Of a DNA stretch of 64,000 nucleotides, positions 43,383 to 54,032 are shown piece after piece. Numbering within the stretch: position 1 is the stretch's first letter; each line of letters begins with the position of its first letter. The DNA is from an uncultured Clostridia bacterium (GTDB lineage Bacteria > Bacillota > Clostridia > TANB77 > CAG-508). The position numbers were made by a program, and so were the translations under genes. Under the pieces are notes generated by a model. That model saw only the letters and a list, made by a program, of their open reading frames with translations, did no database searches and was not told where the DNA came from. The DNA lies in NCBI GenBank assembly GCA_934169725.1, contig CAKPOF010000001.1, forward strand, positions 1-64,000, written 5' to 3'.

Positions 43383-44666
43383 CTATATACTAGAAATTTT
43401 TTCAAGTCCACCCATATATGGTCTTAATACTTCTGGAATAATAACACTTCCATCAGGTTGATAATTATTTTCCATAATAGAAATAAGCATACGAGGTGGG
43501 GCAACAACAGTATTGTTTAAAGTATGGGCATAATAATTTCCATTTTCACCTTTAATTCTAATACCAAGTCTACGAGCTTGTGCATCTGTTAAATTAGAAC
43601 AACTTCCAACTTCAAAATATTTCTTTTGTCTAGGAGACCATGCTTCAACATCACAAGATTTTGCTTTTAAATCAGCTAAATCTCCAGAACAACATTCTAA
43701 AGTACGTACAGGTATATTCATACTTCTAAAGAATTCAACTGTATATGACCACATTTTATCATACCAATTCCAACTATCTTCTGGTTCACAAACAACTATC
43801 ATTTCTTGTTTTTCAAATTGATGAATTCTATAAACTCCACGTTCTTCAATTCCATGAGCACCTTTTTCTTTTCTAAAACAAGGAGAATATGATGTCATTG
43901 TATATGGCATATTATCTTTTTTTAATATTTGGTCTTTAAATTTTCCAATCATAGAATGCTCACTAGTACCAATTAAATATAAATCTTCACCTTCAATTTT
44001 ATACATCATAGCATCCATTTCTTCAAAACTCATAACACCTGTTACAACATCACTTCTAATCATATAAGGAGGGATACAATATGTAAAGCCTTTGTTTATC
44101 ATAAAATCTCTTGCATATGTTAATACTGCAGAGTGAAGTCTAGCAACATTACCTAATAAATAATAAAAACCGTTTCCAGCAACTCTTCTTGCACTATCTA
44201 AATCTAGACCACCTAGATTTTCTAAAATTTCACCATGAAAAGGAATTTCATAATCAGGAACAAGGGGTTCTCCAAATTTTTGAATTTCAACATTTTCTGA
44301 ATCATCCTTACCAATTGGTACAGATTCATGCATAATATTTGGTATTTTCATCATTCTTGTTTTTATTTCTTCAGAATATTCATTTTCTAATTTTTCATTG
44401 TTATTTAATTCTTCATTTACTTTTTGAACTTTAACTTTAATTTGTTCTGCTTCATCTTTTTTTCCATTTTTCATAAGTTCACCAATTTGAGAGCTTAAAG
44501 TTTTTCTTTCAGATCTTAAATTGTCACCATTTAATTTTACTTCTCTATTTTTTTTATCAAGTTCAATAACTTCATCAACCAAATTTATTTTATTGTCTTG
44601 AAATTTCTTTTTTATATTTTCCTTTACTATATCTGGATTTTCTCTTAAAAATTTAATATCTATCAT
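43383..44666 (-). CDS. serS: Seryl-tRNA synthetase
   Basis: A 427-aa class II synthetase: N-terminal coiled-coil arm (IDKKNREVKLNGDNLRSERK to about 100), motif 2 region (SPCFRKEKGAHGIEERGVYR), RTLECCSGDLADLKAKSCDV and motif 3 (NNTVVAPPRMLISIMENNYQ). Charges tRNA-Ser (and tRNA-Sec where present). AGGAGG precedes ATG. Preceded by a DUF1653 gene and followed 64 bp later by engB; the three may be one transcript. No T-box is visible upstream in the short gap. Confidence 0.95.
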   Translation of the reverse strand: MIDIKFLRENPDIVKENIKKKFQDNKINLVDEVIELDKKNREVKLNGDNLRSERKTLSSQIGELMKNGKKDEAEQIKVKVQKVNEELNNNEKLENEYSEEIKTRMMKIPNIMHESVPIGKDDSENVEIQKFGEPLVPDYEIPFHGEILENLGGLDLDSARRVAGNGFYYLLGNVARLHSAVLTYARDFMINKGFTYCIPPYMIRSDVVTGVMSFEEMDAMMYKIEGEDLYLIGTSEHSMIGKFKDQILKKDNMPYTMTSYSPCFRKEKGAHGIEERGVYRIHQFEKQEMIVVCEPEDSWNWYDKMWSYTVEFFRSMNIPVRTLECCSGDLADLKAKSCDVEAWSPRQKKYFEVGSCSNLTDAQARRLGIRIKGENGNYYAHTLNNTVVAPPRMLISIMENNYQPDGSVIIPEVLRPYMGGLEKISSI

Positions 44667-44684
44667 AATATAATCCTCCTAATT

Positions 44685-44945
44685 TTATTTAGTATAATCT
44701 TGATGTATTTCATCAACTAAAACAAATCTATTTTTTTGACCAGTGATATTATCAGGTCTTTCTGGTATTTCTTCTAAAAACATTTTTTCAGGTCTAACCC
44801 ATATCGAATGACCATCTTCTCTATTATATAAAGGTTTGTAAACAACCATTCTTTCTTTTGTTTCCGAATTATATGCTACATTTTCTACAAAATAATAGTT
44901 ACCTTTAAAATGACGGTAAACTCTGCCAATTTTTACATGGTCCAT
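44685..44945 (-). CDS. DUF1653 family protein
   Basis: An 86-aa protein: VKIGRVYRHFKGNYYFVENV, ERMVVYKPLYN and WVRPEKMFLEEI fit DUF1653, small beta-rich proteins of unknown function. AAGGAGTG precedes ATG. It ends 18 bp before serS. Confidence 0.85.
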   Translation of the reverse strand: MDHVKIGRVYRHFKGNYYFVENVAYNSETKERMVVYKPLYNREDGHSIWVRPEKMFLEEIPERPDNITGQKNRFVLVDEIHQDYTK

Positions 44946-45102
44946 AATATCACTCCTTCTATAAATATGCAGATATTATATAATATTTTATAATAAAACG
45001 CAATAAAATGGGACAAAATAACAAATATAATGTAGATAGAATGGTTTAGTCAATTAAAAATTATTATGAATGACCAAAAACATAGTTAGGAGTGTATAGA
45101 AT

Positions 45103-45948
45103 ATGTTTATAGAGATAGTAAAATTTTTTATATATTCAATATTAATAGTATTAATTTCAAAATTCATATTGGTAAAAGCTTTAAGGAATTTAGCTGAAAA
45201 ATTAAATTTAAATTCTAGAATAGTTGGAAATATTGCGGGAATAGCAACATCAATTCCTGAATTATTAACAGTATCAGTAGCCAGTTTTAAAGGATTAATA
45301 GGAACTAGTTTTTATAATATAATAAGTTCTAATATTATAAATGTAGTTCAATATTTTATTGCTATAGTTATAAATAAAAATTATAAAGAAATAAAAAATA
45401 ATGGAATAGTAGTGCAATTGATTTTGGTTATATTAACAATAATAATACCAATAGTACTTATCAAGTTGAAAAATTCTGTAAATATAATATTAGCTGTAAT
45501 ATTAATAATTTTATATTTCATTTTTTTACAAATATCAAAAAAATCATATCATAAATATTTAAAAAAAGAAGAAGTGGATATAAATGAAGAATTAAATAAA
45601 GAAATTTATGAAGAAAAAAACAAACAAAAAGGAGTATATTTATATATTATAATGATAATTATTGCAGGTATTTTGTTATATTTTATAGGAGATAAATTGG
45701 GAATTGTATTGGGGAATTTAGCAAATATGTTTGGAGTGGCCGAATATATATTAGGAATTTTATTAGGATTTGTAACAAGTATTCCGGAATTAGTTACATT
45801 TTTTGAAGCACAAAAACATTACAAGAAACAAAAGGATAAAGAAATATTAGGTGTTATAGAGGCCACAAATAATTTATTGACATCAAACATATTAAATTTA
45901 TTTGTGATACAAGCAATAGGAATTGTTATATATAATTTAATTCTTTAA
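45103..45948 (+). CDS. Sodium/calcium exchanger family protein
   Basis: A 281-aa protein with about ten helices and the two inverted alpha-repeats of the CaCA family: GIATSIPELLTVSVASFKG ... SSNIIN (about 48-80) and GFVTSIPELVTFFEAQ ... TNNLLTSNILNL (about 222-268), joined by a cytoplasmic Lys/Glu-rich loop (about 145-175). Exchanges Na+ or H+ against Ca2+ or another cation. The acidic residue in each SIPEL motif is kept. Shorter than typical YrbG (about 320 aa). SD TAGGAG precedes ATG. Confidence 0.85.
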   Translation: MFIEIVKFFIYSILIVLISKFILVKALRNLAEKLNLNSRIVGNIAGIATSIPELLTVSVASFKGLIGTSFYNIISSNIINVVQYFIAIVINKNYKEIKNNGIVVQLILVILTIIIPIVLIKLKNSVNIILAVILIILYFIFLQISKKSYHKYLKKEEVDINEELNKEIYEEKNKQKGVYLYIIMIIIAGILLYFIGDKLGIVLGNLANMFGVAEYILGILLGFVTSIPELVTFFEAQKHYKKQKDKEILGVIEATNNLLTSNILNLFVIQAIGIVIYNLIL

Positions 45949-45951
45949 AAA

Positions 45952-45980
45952 TTGACAGTAAACATAATGCATAGTATAAT
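45952..45980 (+). promoter_or_regulatory. Promoter of GNAT gene
   Basis: Consensus TTGACA (45952-45957), a 17-bp spacer and TATAAT (45975-45980). Confidence 0.8.
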
Positions 45981-46013
45981 ATGAGTGAAATCATATAATT
46001 GGAGGTATAAAAA

Positions 46014-46487
46014 ATGATTAAATTAGAACGGTTTGTTTTTAGTGATTCAAGTGAATATTTAGAACTTGCCAAAGATGACGTAGAACTAAAAAAGTATTTT
46101 ACATTGGCTTATTGTAAAGACAATGAAGAAGCAAAAGATTTAATGGAATTGTGTATTCAATCGACTAATTATGAAAGCTTTAAAATTTCAAACGATAATA
46201 ATAGGATTGTAGGAATAATTTTGGGAGAAAAAAAGCCTAAAAATGTTATTGAAGTATGTTACTTTATAGGAAAAAAACATAGAGGTAGAGGATATTGTAA
46301 AGAAACTATAAAGGAATTTGCAAGATATTTAAGTGAAAATACGGAATATACAGAGTTAGAATTTTGTGTGTTTAACACAAATAAAAAATCTAGATATTTT
46401 GTAGAAAAAAACTTAAATTTAAAACCTAAGATTTTGTATGAAGGGATAGCAGTTTATAAATCTAAATTAGAAAAGTTATTTAACTAA
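46014..46487 (+). CDS. GNAT-family N-acetyltransferase
   Basis: A 157-aa GNAT fold: RIVGIILGEKKPKN (beta 4), YFIGKKHRGRGYCKETIKEF with the acetyl-CoA loop RGRGYC, LEFCVFNTNKKSRYFVEKNL. Substrate unknown. Single-gene unit with its own promoter and terminator. Codon 6 (46029-46031) is an in-frame CGG; a +1 shift there would end translation early. Confidence 0.82.
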   Translation: MIKLERFVFSDSSEYLELAKDDVELKKYFTLAYCKDNEEAKDLMELCIQSTNYESFKISNDNNRIVGIILGEKKPKNVIEVCYFIGKKHRGRGYCKETIKEFARYLSENTEYTELEFCVFNTNKKSRYFVEKNLNLKPKILYEGIAVYKSKLEKLFN

Positions 46488-46500
46488 AAATTTAATCAGA

Positions 46501-46534
46501 ATATCTAAGTGTTTAATGCTTAGATATTTTTTTA
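46501..46534 (+). terminator. Terminator of GNAT gene
   Basis: ATATCTAAG (46501-46509) pairs with CTTAGATAT (46519-46527), then a T tract. Confidence 0.8.
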
Positions 46535-46620
46535 TTTGATAATATAAAAATGATTTATTTCATAAGTTGTGAATTGTAACCAGTTCACAGAAAATTCACA
46601 AAATATTTTAGCAAAATGTA

Positions 46621-46647
46621 TTGACAAGTGCTAAAAAGGGGTATAAT
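46621..46647 (+). promoter_or_regulatory. Heat-shock operon promoter
   Basis: TTGACA (46621-46626) and TATAAT (46642-46647), with a 15-bp spacer, upstream of CIRCE. Confidence 0.75.
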
Positions 46648-46657
46648 ATATATGAAG

Positions 46658-46684
46658 TTAGCAAACAAACAGTAAGAGTGCTAA
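46658..46684 (+). promoter_or_regulatory. CIRCE operator (HrcA binding site)
   Basis: TTAGCAAAC-N9-GAGTGCTAA. The right arm is a perfect CIRCE half; the left arm departs from TTAGCACTC at the last three bases. The 9-9-9 geometry is exact. Placed just after the -10, so HrcA would block transcription of its own operon. Confidence 0.9.
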
Positions 46685-46721
46685 AACAAAACTAACAATT
46701 AAACTGAAAGAGGTGTGAAAA

Positions 46722-47726
46722 TTGTTAGATAATAGAAAAAGAAAAGTATTACAAGCAATAGTAGAAGAATATATTAATACAGCAGAGCCAGTAAGTTCAA
46801 ATGCCTTAATAAATCATAATGGACTAAATTGTAGTAGTGCAACAATTAGAAATGAAATGGCAGATTTAGAAAAAGCAGGTTTTTTAGATAAAACACATAC
46901 CTCAAGTGGTAGAGTCCCTTCTGAAAAAGGATATAGATATTATGTGGATGAATTGTTAAAAGATGATGATATCAGCTTAGAAGAAATAAAATATATTAGT
47001 TCTAAACTAGAAACAAAAGTTAACGAAATTGAAGATTTAACAAAAATAGCGGCTAATACAATTTCAGAAGTCACACATTATACTACTGTTTCAATTGGAC
47101 CAAAAGCTAAAAGTCAATTAATAGAAGAAATGAAATTTGTTTTATTAGGTAATAGAATGATGATGGCTGTTATATTAACAGATAATGGGCTTGTTAAAGA
47201 AACAATAATAAAATTTGATGAAGATGTAACAGAAAAACAAATAGAAACAATGAACTATATGTTTAATAAAAAATTAAAAGGTCAACCAATAAACACCATA
47301 GATAGACCATTAGAAGAATATTTATATGATGAGATGACATATAGTGTAAATGTAATAAGACCAATAATAGAACAAATAAAAAAAGTTCTGGAAGACGAAA
47401 AAATCTATCTAGAAGGAGCAAACAGAGCATTTGATTTACCGGAATTTAATAGTTTAGATGTAGCTAAAAACTTTATAAATGTATTAGATACAAAAGAACT
47501 GGTAACAGATATGTTAAACTCAGGTTTTGCTGAGGATATACATGTATATATTGGAGAAGAAAATAAGAAAGAAGAATTAAAAGATTTTAGTGTTGTAACA
47601 TTTAAACACAAAGTAAATGGAAAAGATGCTGGAACTATAGGAATTATTGGACCAAAAAGAATGGATTATTCAAAAGTTATTTCTGTAATGAAATATATTA
47701 ATAAAAAATTAAAAGAAATAGAATAG
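46722..47726 (+). CDS. hrcA: Heat-inducible transcription repressor HrcA
   Basis: A 334-aa protein: winged helix (KVLQAIVEEYINTAEPVSSN; SSATIRNEMADLEKAGFLDK; HTSSGRVPSEKGYRYYVDEL), GAF-like middle and C-terminal domain (GTIGIIGPKRMDYSKVISVM). Represses CIRCE promoters with GroEL help. TTG start with AAAGAGGTG upstream. First gene of the operon, 38 bp after CIRCE. Confidence 0.95.
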   Translation: MLDNRKRKVLQAIVEEYINTAEPVSSNALINHNGLNCSSATIRNEMADLEKAGFLDKTHTSSGRVPSEKGYRYYVDELLKDDDISLEEIKYISSKLETKVNEIEDLTKIAANTISEVTHYTTVSIGPKAKSQLIEEMKFVLLGNRMMMAVILTDNGLVKETIIKFDEDVTEKQIETMNYMFNKKLKGQPINTIDRPLEEYLYDEMTYSVNVIRPIIEQIKKVLEDEKIYLEGANRAFDLPEFNSLDVAKNFINVLDTKELVTDMLNSGFAEDIHVYIGEENKKEELKDFSVVTFKHKVNGKDAGTIGIIGPKRMDYSKVISVMKYINKKLKEIE

Positions 47727-47741
47727 AAAGGTAGGGTAAAT

Positions 47742-48242
47742 ATGTCAGAAAAAGTTGAAAAAGAGGTAAAAAAAACGGAAGAGAAAAAAGAACATAAAAA
47801 GAAAGAAAATGAAATTGTTCCAAAAACTGAATATGATGAATTAAATGATAGATATAAAAGAATCTTAGCAGAATTTGAAAATTATAAAAAAAGAAGTAGT
47901 AAAGAAAGAGAAAATCTATATGGATCAATTTTAGCAGATGTAGTAGAAGTAATGCTTCCAATATTAGATAACCTAGAAAATGCAGCTAAGATAGAAACTA
48001 AAGATGAAGAATATAAAAAAGGAATAGAGTTAGTTTTGAAACAATTTAGAGATACATTAAAATCTAAAGGTGTAGAAGAAATTAAAACTTTAGGAGAAAC
48101 TTTTGATCCAGAAATTCATGAGGCTGTTAGCAGTGTTCAAGATGATACAAAAGGTGAAAAAGAAATAGTACAAGAATATAGAAAAGGGTACAAAATAGGG
48201 ACTAAAGTTATCAGACATTCAATGGTTGTAGTTGCAAATTAG
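47742..48242 (+). CDS. grpE: Nucleotide exchange factor GrpE
   Basis: A 166-aa protein with a charged coiled coil (about 1-80, YDELNDRYKRILAEFENYKK), RSSKERENLYGSILADVVEV and the beta domain (LGETFDPEIHEAVSSV; VVEYRKGYKIG-like VQEYRKGYKIGTKVIRHSMV). Releases ADP from DnaK. 15 bp after hrcA. Confidence 0.94.
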   Translation: MSEKVEKEVKKTEEKKEHKKKENEIVPKTEYDELNDRYKRILAEFENYKKRSSKERENLYGSILADVVEVMLPILDNLENAAKIETKDEEYKKGIELVLKQFRDTLKSKGVEEIKTLGETFDPEIHEAVSSVQDDTKGEKEIVQEYRKGYKIGTKVIRHSMVVVAN

Positions 48243-48278
48243 ATATGTTACAAATACAAATAAAAGAGTGTGATAAAA

Positions 48279-48857
48279 TTGAATAAAGAAATAGAAAGAA
48301 AATATGCTATAAAATATATTCCAAAAAATCTAGAATTTGAAAAAGTAGTAAATATCAATCAATCTTTCATATATAATGATTTAAATACAATTATAAGAAT
48401 AAGAAAGATAGAAAATGAAGATACAAAATATGTATATACTGTAAAAACAAAATTAAATTCTAGTTTGGAGAAAGATAGTAAAATTTCTAATGTATGTGAA
48501 ATAGAAAATAATATAACCAAAGAAGAATATACACAATTAAAAAAAGGTAAAATAGGTAATGAAATAAATAAAACTAGAATAGTAGTTCCTATAAATAAGG
48601 AACTAAAAGTAGAAATAGATTTATATAAGGATTACTTAGAAGGTTTATTAACAGCAGAAATAGAATTTAAAAATGAATATGAATCAAAAGAATTTGTAAA
48701 ACCAGGATGGTTGGGAAAAGAATTAGGATATAAAGATTTATCAAATTGGAAATTATCCAAAATGACAAAAGATGAATGGCAAGCTAAATTGCCAAATGAA
48801 ATATTAGAAAATAATAAAAAAATAATTCAAAATTTAAAATTGAATTATAATTTATAA
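48279..48857 (+). CDS. CYTH-domain protein (probable triphosphatase) inside the heat-shock operon
   Basis: A 192-aa protein. CYTH signature EIERKYAI at the N-terminus, then INQSFI, IIRIRKI, YVYTVKTK, RIVVPI, KVEIDLYKDYL and TAEIEFKNEYESKEFV with GYKDLSNWKLS. Arg, Lys and acidic residues of a triphosphate tunnel are present. The likely substrate is inorganic or nucleoside triphosphate. The TTG start at 48279 (GAGTG 8 nt upstream) puts EIERKY at the N-terminus as in the family; GTG 48270 is possible. Lying between grpE and dnaK (37 bp after grpE) is unusual. Confidence 0.85.
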   Translation: MNKEIERKYAIKYIPKNLEFEKVVNINQSFIYNDLNTIIRIRKIENEDTKYVYTVKTKLNSSLEKDSKISNVCEIENNITKEEYTQLKKGKIGNEINKTRIVVPINKELKVEIDLYKDYLEGLLTAEIEFKNEYESKEFVKPGWLGKELGYKDLSNWKLSKMTKDEWQAKLPNEILENNKKIIQNLKLNYNL

Positions 48858-48917
48858 AATTGTTATTAATTTTAAATATAAATTTATAATGGGATTTAGT
48901 CAAATATAGTAGACTAA

Positions 48918-50807
<1,890 letters not shown>

Positions 50808-50814
50808 TATAGAG

Positions 50815-50843
50815 GGATTAGGGGATGTTCCTTTAATCCCTTC
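50815..50843 (+). repeat. Intergenic hairpin between dnaK and dnaJ
   Basis: GGGATTA pairs with TAATCCC around about 12 nt, followed by TTCTTAC. Without a T tract it is more likely an mRNA processing or stability element than a full terminator. Confidence 0.5.
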
Positions 50844-50866
50844 TTACAATCCTAAGGAGGAAAAAG

Positions 50867-52024
50867 ATGGCAGGAAAAAGAGATTATTATGAAGTTTTAG
50901 GTGTAAACAAATCTGCAACTGATGATGAATTAAAAAAAGCATATAGAAAATTAGCAAAAAAATATCATCCAGATGCAAACCCAGATAATAAAGCAGAAGC
51001 TGAAAAGAAATTTAAAGAAGTAAATGAAGCTTATGAAACATTATCAGACCCACAAAAAAGAAGAATGTATGATCAATTTGGACATGATGGGCCACAAGGT
51101 TTTGGAGGTGGACCATTTGGAGGACAAAATGGTTATTATTCATATACTAGCTCAGGTTTTGATGGATTTGGTGACTTTGGAGATTTAGGAGATATATTTT
51201 CTTCATTCTTTGGAGGAGGATTTAATGGAAAAAGTAGTAGAAGGCAAAATGGACCTAAAAAAGGTGCTGATTTAAATCTTCACATTGATATAACTTTTGA
51301 ACAAGCTTTCCTAGGAGTAGAAAAAGAAATAACAATAACAAGAAATGAAGAATGTAATATATGTCATGGAAGTGGTGCAAAACCAGGAACATCAGTTACA
51401 AAGTGTAATGTTTGTAATGGTACTGGTCAGGTAAGACAAGTACAAAATACAATTTTAGGTCAAATGCAAACAACAAGAACATGTACAACTTGTCATGGTA
51501 CAGGAGAAATTATAAAAGAACCATGTGAAAATTGTAGAGGAAAAGGAAAAGTTAGAAAACAACCTAAAATAAAAGTTAAAATTCCAGCAGGAATTGATGA
51601 TGGGCAAACAGTAGTATTAAGAGGAGAAGGAGAACCAGGAGAAAAAGGCGGTCCAAAGGGAGATTTATATATAACTGTAAAATTGAAAAAACATAGTATA
51701 TATTCAAGAAAAGCTAATAATGTATATTGTGATATACCTATTACCATCACACAAGCTACATTAGGAGCAAATTTGGAAATACCTATGGTTGATGGAAAAA
51801 AAGAAGTATATAAAATACCAGAAGGAACTCAAACAGGAACAAAATTTGTAATAAGAGGTAAAGGATTTAAATCTGTAAGTTCAAATTCTGTAGGAGATTT
51901 TGTATTTACAGTAAATGTGCAAACACCAAAAAGAATTTCAAAAGAACAAAGAGAGTTACTAATGCAGTTAGCAAAAACTATGAATGAACAACCACCAATA
52001 AAAAAGAGAGGGATTTTTGGTTAA
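50867..52024 (+). CDS. dnaJ: Chaperone DnaJ (Hsp40)
   Basis: A 385-aa protein: J domain with HPD ([12 protein letters not shown]), Gly/Phe region ([10 protein letters not shown]), four CxxCxGxG zinc motifs ([32 protein letters not shown]) and the C-terminal peptide-binding domains ([18 protein letters not shown] region). Stimulates DnaK. CTAAGGAGG precedes ATG. Last gene of the hrcA operon. Confidence 0.97.
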   Translation: MAGKRDYYEVLGVNKSATDDELKKAYRKLAKKYHPDANPDNKAEAEKKFKEVNEAYETLSDPQKRRMYDQFGHDGPQGFGGGPFGGQNGYYSYTSSGFDGFGDFGDLGDIFSSFFGGGFNGKSSRRQNGPKKGADLNLHIDITFEQAFLGVEKEITITRNEECNICHGSGAKPGTSVTKCNVCNGTGQVRQVQNTILGQMQTTRTCTTCHGTGEIIKEPCENCRGKGKVRKQPKIKVKIPAGIDDGQTVVLRGEGEPGEKGGPKGDLYITVKLKKHSIYSRKANNVYCDIPITITQATLGANLEIPMVDGKKEVYKIPEGTQTGTKFVIRGKGFKSVSSNSVGDFVFTVNVQTPKRISKEQRELLMQLAKTMNEQPPIKKRGIFG

Positions 52025-52039
52025 AAAATATAATGAAAT

Positions 52040-52079
52040 ATACGGATAAAGTTTGGATTTTTCCATTTTTTATCCGTAT
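52040..52079 (+). terminator. Terminator of the heat-shock operon
   Basis: ATACGGATAAA (52040-52050) pairs with TTTATCCGTAT (52069-52079) around 18 nt. The T run lies in the loop, so the terminator is not canonical. Confidence 0.6.
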
Positions 52080-52167
52080 ATATTATTATTGCTTGAATTG
52101 ATTATGTAAATATGATAAAATAATGAAAGCATATTGTAGATTTATTTTCCCCAGAAAGGAGTACAAG

Positions 52168-52929
52168 ATGAAAAAGGAAGCAATAAAAATTGGGAAAGAA
52201 GTTGTTGTTGATATCAAAGAAAAAGTAAAATGTTCTAGTATAAAAAAACGGAATGGTTACCAAAATCAAAGTTTTATAGGCATAGATTTACCACCTAAAA
52301 TAAAATTTCAATATTGGGAAACAGAAGAAATAAATAAAAGACAATATGAAAAATATGTAAGTAAGGATTTTTTAGTTGAATCTTTTAAGATAAGTGGTAT
52401 GCAAGGTTGGGAATATGGAATACGTGAAATAGACAATTTATGTAGAGATTTTTTCATAGGAAAGACTGCGAATGGACGAAGAATAATATCTTCAAGAGCA
52501 TTAAAAATTGAGGATATTAATAAAATTGTTGACTTAAAATTAAATTATGAAAAAGGTATAATATATCAAAGAGAATATCCATTTGATATATTAGGAACAT
52601 TAAGTAGAAGTAAAGAAATAAACGTAAAACCATTTTTATATAAGGATGAAGAAATTTTTTATAAGTATCAATTGAAAGATTTAATTACCTCATCTAAGAT
52701 AAAAAGAATGATATGTATTTCTAAGCCATATATTTTAAGTTCAAGTTATGTATTTCGATTCACTTCTTGCAAAGATATTTCTGTTGGATTTTTTGGAATA
52801 AATAAAGAAAATGATATTGTTAAAAATGAATTAGCTATTATAGAAGGTGGAGAAAATATAAATAATGCTACTCGAATAGACTTATCTGGTTATATAAGAC
52901 CAGTTATATTCTTGAAAAAAGATATTTAA
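52168..52929 (+). CDS. Hypothetical protein
   Basis: 253 aa from ATG 52168 (AAAGGAG upstream; an earlier ATG at 52123 lacks an SD). Not recognised. No signal peptide or membrane helix. Visible segments: IGIDLPPKIKFQYWETEEIN, FKISGMQGWEYGIREIDNLC, REYPFDILGTLSRSKE and a beta-rich C-terminus (YVFRFTSCKDISVGFFGINK). One in-frame CGG (codon 28). A single-gene unit between two terminators, possibly acquired. Confidence 0.65.
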   Translation: MKKEAIKIGKEVVVDIKEKVKCSSIKKRNGYQNQSFIGIDLPPKIKFQYWETEEINKRQYEKYVSKDFLVESFKISGMQGWEYGIREIDNLCRDFFIGKTANGRRIISSRALKIEDINKIVDLKLNYEKGIIYQREYPFDILGTLSRSKEINVKPFLYKDEEIFYKYQLKDLITSSKIKRMICISKPYILSSSYVFRFTSCKDISVGFFGINKENDIVKNELAIIEGGENINNATRIDLSGYIRPVIFLKKDI

Positions 52930-52933
52930 CAAC

Positions 52934-52967
52934 AAAAACTCGTGGGAATAATTCTTGCGAGTTTTTA
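52934..52967 (+). terminator. Terminator of hypothetical gene
   Basis: AAAAACTCG (52934-52942) pairs with CGAGTTTTT (52958-52966), with further GGAATAATTC pairing inside. Confidence 0.8.
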
Positions 52968-52995
52968 TAATGTAAATTTCTAAGGTTATTTATAC

Positions 52996-53024
52996 TAGAC
53001 ATCCAACATAAAACAAGATATAAT
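52996..53024 (+). promoter_or_regulatory. Promoter of the glycan gene cluster
   Basis: TAGACA (52996-53001), a 17-bp spacer and TATAAT (53019-53024), 33 nt before the first gene. Confidence 0.65.
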
Positions 53025-53056
53025 ATAGCAAGAATATTATACGAGGGTGTTATAAA

Positions 53057-53530
53057 ATGAAGAAAAAAGTGTTATTTATTTCAAGTACAGGAGGACATTT
53101 AAATGAATTGTTACAATTGTCTCCATTATTTGAAAAATATGATTATAATATAATTACAGAAAAAGATAAAGCAAATTTAAGTTTAAAAGAAAAATACGGA
53201 AATAAATTATATTTTTTACCGTATGGAACAAGAGCAAAATTGTTTTCATATATATTTAAGTATTTATTTTTATGTATAAAAACGATTTATTTATATTTAA
53301 AGTTAAGGCCAAAAGTAATAATAACAACAGGAACACATACAGCAGGTCCAATGTGCATATTAGGAAAGTTGTGTGGAAGTAAAATAATATATATAGAAAC
53401 ATTTGCAAATACAAATAAGAAAACAGCAACAGGTAGACTTATATACCCAATAGCTGATTTATTTATTGTCCAATGGGAAGAAATGTTAAAAATATATCCA
53501 AAAGCAGTATATGGAGGTTCAATATATTAA
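53057..53530 (+). CDS. Alg14-like glycosyltransferase anchoring subunit (PssD/EpsE type)
   Basis: A 157-aa protein: KVLFISSTGGHLNELLQL at the N-terminus, membrane-associated segment FSYIFKYLFLCIKTIYLYLK, IITTGTHTAGPMCIL and the C-terminal YGGSIY. This matches the Alg14-like half of two-part GT28 transferases used in polysaccharide synthesis, which recruits the catalytic Alg13-like partner to the membrane; that partner follows with a TAATG overlap. Confidence 0.88.
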   Translation: MKKKVLFISSTGGHLNELLQLSPLFEKYDYNIITEKDKANLSLKEKYGNKLYFLPYGTRAKLFSYIFKYLFLCIKTIYLYLKLRPKVIITTGTHTAGPMCILGKLCGSKIIYIETFANTNKKTATGRLIYPIADLFIVQWEEMLKIYPKAVYGGSIY

Positions 53531-54009
53531 TGGTTTTAGTTATGTTAGGAACACAGAATAATAGTTTTCATAGATTATTAGAAGAAATAGATAGATTAAT
53601 AGAAAATAAAGTAATTAATGAAGAAGTAATTGTGCAAAAAGGTTATACAAAATATGAATCTAAAAATATGAAAACTATTGATTTTATTTCAAGAGATGAA
53701 TTAGAAAATTTGGAAAAACAAGCAAGTTACATAATAACTCATGGAGGAGTAGGTTCAATTGTTTCATCTTTGGAAAAGGGGAAAAAAGTAATTGCAGTGC
53801 CACGATTACATAAATATAGTGAACATGTAAATGATCATCAAAAGGAAATTATTAAGAAGTTTAATGAAAACAAAAATATAATAGGAATACAATCAGTAGG
53901 GGAATTAGAAGATGCTGTAAAAAGAGTATCAGAATTCAAACCTAATCAATTTAAAGGAAATAATCAAAAGATGTTAAAAATAATTGAATGTTTTATAGAA
54001 AATATATAA
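53530..54009 (+). CDS. Alg13-like glycosyltransferase catalytic subunit (PssE type)
   Basis: 159 aa from ATG 53530, which overlaps the previous stop (TAATG) and has GGAGG 11-12 nt upstream; the longer frame from 53473 is not favoured. VMLGTQNNSFHRLLEEIDRL, FISRDELENLEKQASYIITH and the GT28 nucleotide-sugar site GGVGSIVSSLEKGKKVIAVP, then RLHKYSEHVNDHQ. Works with the upstream Alg14-like protein to add a sugar to a lipid-linked intermediate. Confidence 0.88.
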   Translation: MVLVMLGTQNNSFHRLLEEIDRLIENKVINEEVIVQKGYTKYESKNMKTIDFISRDELENLEKQASYIITHGGVGSIVSSLEKGKKVIAVPRLHKYSEHVNDHQKEIIKKFNENKNIIGIQSVGELEDAVKRVSEFKPNQFKGNNQKMLKIIECFIENI

Positions 54010-54032
54010 ATACAATATAAGGGATATTTAAG

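Noticed and set aside
46567..46580. TGTGAATTGTAAC match to the end of palindromic element copy 2
   Set aside because: Thirteen bases in an AT-rich gap without the core or a partner arm; could be a relic but not supportable.
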